A DNA stretch of 44,018 nt. Source: a virus. A program made the translations under genes and the position numbers. The notes below the pieces were generated by a model. It made no database searches. It was not told the origin of the DNA and saw only the letters and a list, made by a program, of their open reading frames with translations. Shown one piece after another: positions 39,458-44,018 of the stretch (position 1 is its first letter; each line of letters begins with the position of its first letter). The stretch spans positions 1 to 44,018 of the IMG/VR virus record IMGVR_UViG_3300049717_000050; one strand, given 5' to 3'.

Positions 39458-39835
39458 ATGACCACCAAAGACACAGCCAAGACGGCAGCCAAGACGGAAG
39501 CCATCGCGCAACTCAAGGGAATTTACAAGGTTCGCCCAGGTACCAAGGTCTACACGACTGTGCGCCACGTTTCCAAGTCAGGCATGAGCCGCATCATCTC
39601 GCTTTTCGTCGTCAACAAGGGTGAGATCTTCCCCATATCCGGCCTCGTCGCCAAGGCTTGCGGATACCCTCTTGACCGCGACTACTTCGGGATCAAGTCC
39701 ATGGGGTGCGGTATGGACATGTGCTTTGAGGCCGTCTACAACCTTGGCCGGGTTCTCTTCCCCAATGGTTTCAAGCAAGAGAACGGCGAGACACGGCAGG
39801 ACGGTGGCTACGCCCTACGCAAGGATGACCTGTAA
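39458..39835 (+). CDS. Conserved phage protein with GCGMDM motif
   Basis: 125 residues from ATG 39458, after AAGGAG. TTVRHVSKSGMSRIISLFVV, GCGMDMCFEAVYNLGRVLFP and GGYALRKDDL are hallmarks of a small family I recognise from many phages and prophages but cannot assign a function to. The stop overlaps the next start (TAATG). Confidence 0.65.
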   Translation: MTTKDTAKTAAKTEAIAQLKGIYKVRPGTKVYTTVRHVSKSGMSRIISLFVVNKGEIFPISGLVAKACGYPLDRDYFGIKSMGCGMDMCFEAVYNLGRVLFPNGFKQENGETRQDGGYALRKDDL

Positions 39836-40029
39836 TGCCGACCATTCAGCAGGCGATGTCGGCGCTCCTGCTTGCGATGGGCTTCGATGCCATGGCAGAC
39901 GGGGTGCTCAAGGAGAACGACGAAGCTCGTTTGCGCATGTACGCGCGGGCCATCCGCAAGAACTGCAAGCGCGACTTCACTGATCTTGCGCCTCGGGTTG
40001 AGACTGAACTTCAGAAAGCAGGATACTGA
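39835..40029 (+). CDS. Small hypothetical protein
   Basis: 64 residues starting MPTIQQAMSALLLAMGFDAM, an all-helical charged protein. The ATG overlaps the previous stop. No family recognised. Confidence 0.55.
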   Translation: MPTIQQAMSALLLAMGFDAMADGVLKENDEARLRMYARAIRKNCKRDFTDLAPRVETELQKAGY

Positions 40030-40031
40030 CC

Positions 40032-40256
40032 ATGACTCACACAATCCGCTTCGAATACGTCCAGCGCGACTCGGAAGGATCGCGCATCGCCTACCAGCAA
40101 GAGGCCCTAGAAGCTCCGACACGACTGGACGAGCGCGCGATACTTCGAGAGCTGGTATCCAAGGGCTACCGAGGCGTTCGCTGCATGTCCGTTGCCTTTG
40201 CTGGCGCTCCTGGCGAGCTACAGAGCGACCTTGACCGACTCACGAGGAGGGTTTGA
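40032..40256 (+). CDS. Small hypothetical protein
   Basis: 74 residues starting MTHTIRFEYVQRDSEGSRIA, with a beta-alpha pattern and a basic end. It starts two bases after the previous stop and ends two bases before the lipoprotein ATG. No family recognised. Confidence 0.55.
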   Translation: MTHTIRFEYVQRDSEGSRIAYQQEALEAPTRLDERAILRELVSKGYRGVRCMSVAFAGAPGELQSDLDRLTRRV

Positions 40257-40258
40257 CC

Positions 40259-40480
40259 ATGAAGCTTTTAATTGCACTCTCTCTGCTGCTGGCTGCGTGC
40301 GATGGCTTGCCGACTGACTCCGAGGCCGACTCGGACGCGCCTTGCACGAGCTGGGGCCGCGTGAGCACGTGCCCAGATGGCACCGTAGGGTGCGACGAGA
40401 TGATCTGCCTGAGCCACGAGCCACAAGCCTGCCCGCCTGGTCCATGGGGCTGCGCTGGCATCGACGGAGGTGCCAAGTGA
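40259..40480 (+). CDS. Small Cys-rich lipoprotein
   Basis: 73 residues. The signal MKLLIALSLLLAAC gives lipid Cys14, followed by Asp, an inner-membrane retention residue by the enteric rule. The mature part is acidic with several Cys and ends GPWGCAGIDGGAK. The same DNA ending recurs at the end of repeat gene copy 1, which marks the edge of a tandem duplication. An exclusion function against other phages is possible but unproven. Confidence 0.65.
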   Translation: MKLLIALSLLLAACDGLPTDSEADSDAPCTSWGRVSTCPDGTVGCDEMICLSHEPQACPPGPWGCAGIDGGAK

Positions 40481-41085
40481 CCGCACTAGACCAGCACTTC
40501 ATCGACATCGGAGCGTGCGACGAGGGCCGCGCCTGGGTCGCCGCCAACTGCACCACCGCTGCCGACTGCTGGCAAAAGCTGCTCGAAGAAAAGCGCTTTG
40601 ACTGGGCGCTCTGGTGGTACTCCACCGAACGGGGTCCTGCGCTCGAGTCGATGCTGCACCGCTGGGCACTGCGTGCCGCTCGCGTCCACGCTGCCAACGC
40701 TTGCCAGAAGGCTGGCCTCACCGACCACGCCGCCACCCTGCGCGCACTACCTGACAACGCCACCCTTGAGCAAATCCGATCCGCCAGTGCCGCCGCCAGG
40801 GCCGCCAGTGACGCCGCCAGTGACGCCAGGGCCGCCGCCAGTGCCGCCAGTGACGCCGCCAGGGCCGCCGCCTGGGCCGCCGCCTGGGCCGCCAGTGCCG
40901 CCAGTGACGCCGCCAGGGCCGCCGCCTGGGCCGCCGCCTGGGCCGCCGCCTGTGACGCCGCCTGGGACGCCAGGGCCGCCAGGGACGCCGCCAGGGACGC
41001 CGAACGAGATCAGCAGCTCGCCGATCTTCGCGAGCTTTGTACATCCCCTTGGGGCTGCGCTGGCATCGACGGAGGTGCCAAGTGA
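40477..41085 (+). CDS. Ala-rich repeat protein, copy 1
   Basis: 202 residues from GTG 40477 (GTGA overlap). The head (1-102) has FIDIGACDEGRAWV, RFDWALWWYS and a helical HAANACQKAGLTDHAA region. Heads of this type, with ACxEx3W and DWxLWW, occur before Ala-rich tracts in many phage and bacterial proteins, some labelled putative immunity proteins. Residues 103-175 are the low-complexity tract. The tail ERDQQLADLREL is followed by CTSPWGCAGIDGGAK, borrowed from the upstream lipoprotein. Function unknown. Confidence 0.72.
   Translation: MTALDQHFIDIGACDEGRAWVAANCTTAADCWQKLLEEKRFDWALWWYSTERGPALESMLHRWALRAARVHAANACQKAGLTDHAATLRALPDNATLEQIRSASAAARAASDAASDARAAASAASDAARAAAWAAAWAASAASDAARAAAWAAAWAAACDAAWDARAARDAARDAERDQQLADLRELCTSPWGCAGIDGGAK
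40783..41001 (+). repeat. Codon-repeat tract of copy 1 (73 codons)
   Basis: Almost every codon is GCC, AGG, AGT, TGG, TGT or GAC. Residues W/R/S/C recur every three or four positions, as on one face of a helix. This is the shortest of the three tracts. Confidence 0.85.
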
Positions 41086-41732
41086 CCGTACTAGACCAAC
41101 ACTTCATCGACATCGGAGCGTGCGAAGAAGGCCGCGCGTGGGTCGACGAAAACTGCACCACGGCCGCCGACTGCTGGCAAAAGCTGCTCGAAGAAAAGCG
41201 CTTTGACTGGGCTCTGTGGTGGTACTCCACCGAACGGGGTCCTGCGCTCGAGTCGATGCTGCACCGCTGGGCGCTGCGTGCCGCTCGCGTCAACTCCGCC
41301 AACGCCTGCGCCACCGCTGGCATGCTAGACCACGCCGCCACCCTGCGCGCACTACCTGACAACGCCACCCTTGAGCAAATCCGATCCGCCAGTGCCTCCG
41401 CCTGGGACGCCGCCAGGGCCGCCAGGGACGCCAGGGCCGCCGCCAGTGACGCCAGGGTCGCCGCCAGGGCCTCCGCCTGTGACGCCGCCAGGGCCGCCGC
41501 CAGGGACGCCGCCAGGGACGCCGCCAGGGACGCCTGTGACGCCGCCAGTGCCGCCGCCTGGGCCGCCGCCTGGGCCGCCAGTGCCGCCAGTGACGCCGCC
41601 AGGGCCGCCGCCAGTGCCGCCGCCTGGGCCGCCAGTGCCGCCAGTGCCGCCGCCTGGGCCGCCGAACGAGATCAGCAGCTCGCCGATCTTCGCGAGCTGG
41701 CCTCCTGCCCTTGGATGGAGAGTGCCAAGTGA
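41082..41732 (+). CDS. Ala-rich repeat protein, copy 2
   Basis: 216 residues from GTG 41082, overlapping copy 1 by four bases. The head is about 90 percent like copy 1 but has EEGRAWVDENC and NSANACATAGMLDHAA. The tract covers residues 103-194 (92 codons), and the tail ends ELASCPWMESAK. The stop overlaps the next GTG. A protein of this form would be a long single helix or coiled coil with a Trp/Arg/Ser/Cys face. Confidence 0.72.
   Translation: MTVLDQHFIDIGACEEGRAWVDENCTTAADCWQKLLEEKRFDWALWWYSTERGPALESMLHRWALRAARVNSANACATAGMLDHAATLRALPDNATLEQIRSASASAWDAARAARDARAAASDARVAARASACDAARAAARDAARDAARDACDAASAAAWAAAWAASAASDAARAAASAAAWAASAASAAAWAAERDQQLADLRELASCPWMESAK
41388..41663 (+). repeat. Codon-repeat tract of copy 2 (92 codons)
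   Basis: The tract contains only GCC, AGT, AGG, TGG, TGT, GAC and GTC plus two TCC codons. WGK codons are followed by GAC, GCC or GTC in all but one unit type. Confidence 0.85.
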
Positions 41733-42169
41733 TCCCAATCGTCTCGGATTTCAACGAGCAGTCCACGTGCAATGAGTGCAACGAAACCAAGCTCGCCGTT
41801 GAGATGGTAGCGCGCTTTCCAAATCCAGGCTGGAACATCTGCGAAGTGTGCCAAAGTCGACTGCATCCGATCTGCGCGTGCGTCTGCGGAGCGCCGGCTA
41901 CCATCATCGCTGACGTGCGCTGGCCCGGTGGTGTCGACTGCCGTGCTCCGTGGGTCGACGTCGAGCACGCCCTAGAGTCAGTCACCAAGCACACGCCAGA
42001 GCGCCCGAGCATCGACGTAATCCTAGACGAGGAAGGACTGCGGGCCGTCACGCGCCTGTCTGTCGACCTGGCGCCTTGCTGGTGCGGAATTGAGAACGCA
42101 CTGTGCGACCACGGCTACAAGTACCACACCCGATTGAATTGGTGTCCCAAGCACGGGGCGAAGGAGTGA
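41729..42169 (+). CDS. Cys-rich zinc-binding protein
   Basis: 146 residues from GTG 41729 (GTGA overlap). Cys pairs CNECNE, CEVCQ, CACVCG, CWCG and a late CPKH suggest several zinc sites. Between them lies WVDVEHALESVTKHTPERPS. No family recognised. A longer in-frame start exists upstream but lies inside copy 2. Confidence 0.6.
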   Translation: MIPIVSDFNEQSTCNECNETKLAVEMVARFPNPGWNICEVCQSRLHPICACVCGAPATIIADVRWPGGVDCRAPWVDVEHALESVTKHTPERPSIDVILDEEGLRAVTRLSVDLAPCWCGIENALCDHGYKYHTRLNWCPKHGAKE

Positions 42170-42173
42170 GTCG

Positions 42174-42401
42174 ATGGCAATAGACTACAAAGGGATGACA
42201 GAAGAAGAAATCCGAGACTGCCTCGAAGAAGAACTTGAACGCGCCGAGCGGGAGACCATCCGCCAGATCAACAACATGGGACGCGAGGTGCGCAAAGTGT
42301 GCGACGGAGTAGAGGCACTTGGCCTGCGGTTCTTGTCGGGTGAGAACGTCTTCGACGGCGTCTTGCGACTACTGAAAGCTGCTACCGAAAACAAGGAGTG
42401 A
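42174..42401 (+). CDS. Small charged coiled-coil protein
   Basis: 75 residues starting MAIDYKGMTEEEIRDCLEEE, a highly charged helix, followed by VRKVCDGVEALGLRFLSGEN. It lies directly before the annealing protein and may be its partner, by position only. Confidence 0.55.
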   Translation: MAIDYKGMTEEEIRDCLEEELERAERETIRQINNMGREVRKVCDGVEALGLRFLSGENVFDGVLRLLKAATENKE

Positions 42402-42406
42402 CCACC

Positions 42407-43360
42407 ATGGAACCGACGACAATTTTCTCAACTCGAAGCGAGTCCGTAAAAGAGCTGATGGCTGCGCTATCACGCGCCAAGGCAACCTTCGCAGCGATCA
42501 TCAAGGACACACAGGCAGGTGGCGGAAGCAAGCTGTACAAATACGCCACGCTCGATCAAGTCATCGAAGCGATCACGCCGGCTCTTCTCGCGAACAACCT
42601 GGTTCTGTCTGACGACCTGGACGATGACCACATCATTGTTCACCTCGACCACGCGCCGAGCGGTCAGTGGAAGCGGTCGAGGATGCCGATCCCCAACCCT
42701 CTGTCGGTTGGGTGGCAGAACTTCGGAAGCGCGGTGACCTATGCCAGGCGCTACCTATACTCGCCAATGGTAGGCGTGGCCAGCGAGGCCGATGACGACG
42801 GCGCGTATGCCGATGCCAAGAGAGGCGAGGTCGCAACGCCCGACCCATTCGACAAGGTATGGCTTGCACTCGAAGCCATCGGCATCAAAGAACCTGCGGC
42901 CACGCGTGCGTGGTGCGAGACAGCCCTGGCCCGCGCGCTGACGAACTCGGAAAGCCTCACGCTTGAAGACATTCCCAAGCTCATGGAAGCCATCAGGAGT
43001 CATGCCGAGATTGCCAAGAAGCAATCAGAGGCTTACGCCAAACCAGTCGCTGACATAAAGGAGCTGTCGCTTCGCCTCGCCGCCGAGCTGGGTCGACTGC
43101 TGCCAGTTCCGAAGCTACGTCAGGACGCCAGCAAGAAGGAAATCAACGACGCAACCAAGTCATCCATGCTCGCGTGGGTCAATGGGTTCCGAGCGCGCGA
43201 GAAGCAGGTAAGCGGCTTCGTCCAGCTCACCGCCGACGAACTGCAAGAGCTGATCGCCAAGGCAAAGGCCGGCGAGATGTCAACCGACGAGCCGATGCCA
43301 GCATGGATGAACCAGCCCGAAGGACCGCTTGGCAAAGATGACGACAAGGAGATGCCGTAA
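42407..43360 (+). CDS. erf: ERF-family single-strand annealing protein
   Basis: 317 residues from ATG 42407, eight bases after AGGAG. The N-terminal 150 residues show the ERF pattern: LMAALSRAKATFAAIIKDTQ, YKYATLDQVIEAITPALLAN and NFGSAVTYARRYLYSPMVGV. These proteins anneal single strands in phage recombination and genome circularisation. The C-terminal half is helical and charged and may contact partners. Recombination by this protein is a plausible source of the repeat-length changes seen beside it. Confidence 0.85.
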   Translation: MEPTTIFSTRSESVKELMAALSRAKATFAAIIKDTQAGGGSKLYKYATLDQVIEAITPALLANNLVLSDDLDDDHIIVHLDHAPSGQWKRSRMPIPNPLSVGWQNFGSAVTYARRYLYSPMVGVASEADDDGAYADAKRGEVATPDPFDKVWLALEAIGIKEPAATRAWCETALARALTNSESLTLEDIPKLMEAIRSHAEIAKKQSEAYAKPVADIKELSLRLAAELGRLLPVPKLRQDASKKEINDATKSSMLAWVNGFRAREKQVSGFVQLTADELQELIAKAKAGEMSTDEPMPAWMNQPEGPLGKDDDKEMP

Positions 43361-43361
43361 A

Positions 43362-44018
43362 ATGACCGTACTAGACCAACACTTCATCGACATCGGAGCG
43401 TGCGAAGAAGGCCGCGCGTGGGTCGACGAAAACTGCACCACGGCCGCCGACTGCTGGCAAAAGCTGCTCGACCAAAAGCGCTTCGACTGGGCGCTCTGGT
43501 GGTACTCCACCGAACGGGGTCCTGCGCTCGAGTCGATGCTGCACCGCTGGGCACTGCGTGCCGCTCGCGTCCACGCTGCCAACGCTTGCCAGAAGGCTGG
43601 CCTCACCGACCACGCCGCCACCCTGCGCGCACTACCTGACAACGCCACCCTTGAGCAAATACGATCCGCCTGTGACGCCGCCAGGGACGCCGCCAGGGAC
43701 GCCGCCAGGGACGCCAGTGACGCCGCCAGTGACGCCAGGGTCGCCGCCAGGGACGCCGCCTGTGACGCCGCCAGGGACGCCAGGGCCGCCGCCAGTGCCG
43801 CCAGTGACGCCGCCAGGGTCGCCGCCTGGGCCGCCGCCTGGGCCGCCAGTGACGCCAGTGACGCCGCCTGGGACGCCGCCTGGGCCGCCAGTGACGCCAG
43901 GGACGCCAGGGCCGCCGCCAGGGCCGCCAGGGCAGCCAGGGCCGCCTGTGACGCCGCCTGGGCCGCCGCCTGTGACGCCGCCAGGGACGCCAGGGTCGCC
44001 AGGGTCGCCAGGGTCGCC
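43362..44018 (+). CDS. Ala-rich repeat protein, copy 3, N-terminal part (continues at position 1)
   Basis: 219 codons from ATG 43362 run open to the window end and continue in phase at position 171 after overlap merging, giving 245 residues. The head is a mosaic: residues up to about 36 match copy 2 (EEGRAWVDEN), then a unique DQKR, then copy 1 sequence (HAANACQKAGLTDHAA). It has the longest tract (about 121 codons). Unlike the other copies it starts with ATG, one base after the ERF stop. Confidence 0.75.
   Translation, partial: MTVLDQHFIDIGACEEGRAWVDENCTTAADCWQKLLDQKRFDWALWWYSTERGPALESMLHRWALRAARVHAANACQKAGLTDHAATLRALPDNATLEQIRSACDAARDAARDAARDASDAASDARVAARDAACDAARDARAAASAASDAARVAAWAAAWAASDASDAAWDAAWAASDARDARAAARAARAARAACDAAWAAACDAARDARVARVARVA
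43668..44018 (+). repeat. Codon-repeat tract of copy 3, first part
   Basis: Built from the same WGK-GHC-GCC units, with one GCA variant near 43932. The last 161 bases repeat the start of the window with one 9-bp unit fewer. Confidence 0.85.

Noticed and set aside
41371-41775. Long collagen-like Gly-Pro-Pro/Thr open frames across the repeat tracts (also at 1-306 and 40598-41206).
   Set aside because: The 9-bp GC-rich repeats have no stops in any frame, so Gly-X-Pro proteins appear automatically. Starts and coupling support only the Ala-rich frame.
40477-44018. A diversity-generating retroelement as cause of the codon variation.
   Set aside because: No reverse transcriptase or template/variable repeat pair is visible, and variation is not limited to adenines.
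1-44018. CRISPR array or tRNA genes.
   Set aside because: No regularly spaced direct repeats with unique spacers and no cloverleaf with CCA-end features were seen on either strand.

Overview
The window is an essentially complete dsDNA phage genome, GC-rich and gene-dense. Portal, large terminase, major capsid protein, P22 gp4-like and gp10-like tail factors and three large consecutive proteins in the position of internal ejection proteins point to a short-tailed (podovirus-like) virion. The last 161 bases repeat the first 170 bases except for one missing 9-bp unit, and one reading frame runs across the join, so the molecule is circular or terminally redundant. I see no integrase, DNA polymerase, reverse transcriptase, tRNA or CRISPR array. 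The host is not determined. Lipoproteins with Asp-Ala-Gly-rich stretches and double-membrane export signals suggest a Gram-negative, possibly myxobacterial, host; this is weak inference.

Layout. Positions 1-6491 (+) carry the end of repeat gene copy 3, a ParB-like protein, small unknown genes, an SF2 helicase interrupted by an intein, an HNH-type protein and further small genes. Positions 6570-37247 (-) are the late genes. In transcription order they are small unknowns, two tail or fibre proteins, terminase, portal, a GroES-like candidate, scaffold candidate, a terminator and leader region, capsid, head-tail and tail factors, three large internal-protein candidates, fibre-like proteins, a holin candidate, an exported protein, a papain-like protease, a lipoprotein, membrane proteins, a VRR-NUC-like nuclease and a lysozyme. 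Two exported (+) genes interrupt this block: a lipoprotein at 31562 and a lytic transglycosylase at 36591. Positions 37667-38478 form the only long non-coding stretch, next to a small HTH gene; it holds an inverted repeat, direct repeats and a G-quadruplex motif. Positions 38479-44018 (+) hold small early genes, a Gly-Tyr/Gly-Asp repeat protein, three copies of an Ala-rich repeat gene and an ERF-type annealing protein.

Most notable points. (1) The helicase intein contains a complete Vsr/EDxHD-like homing endonuclease gene in a different reading frame, with its own ribosome binding site, ending inside the intein's last splicing block. (2) Three mosaic paralogues carry tracts built almost only from GCC plus WGK codons (Trp, Cys, Arg, Ser) and GAC or GTC codons, with variable length. 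(3) Four identical 15-bp inverted repeats are scattered over the genome, and a relative lies upstream of the HTH gene. (4) The phage encodes at least seven exported proteins.
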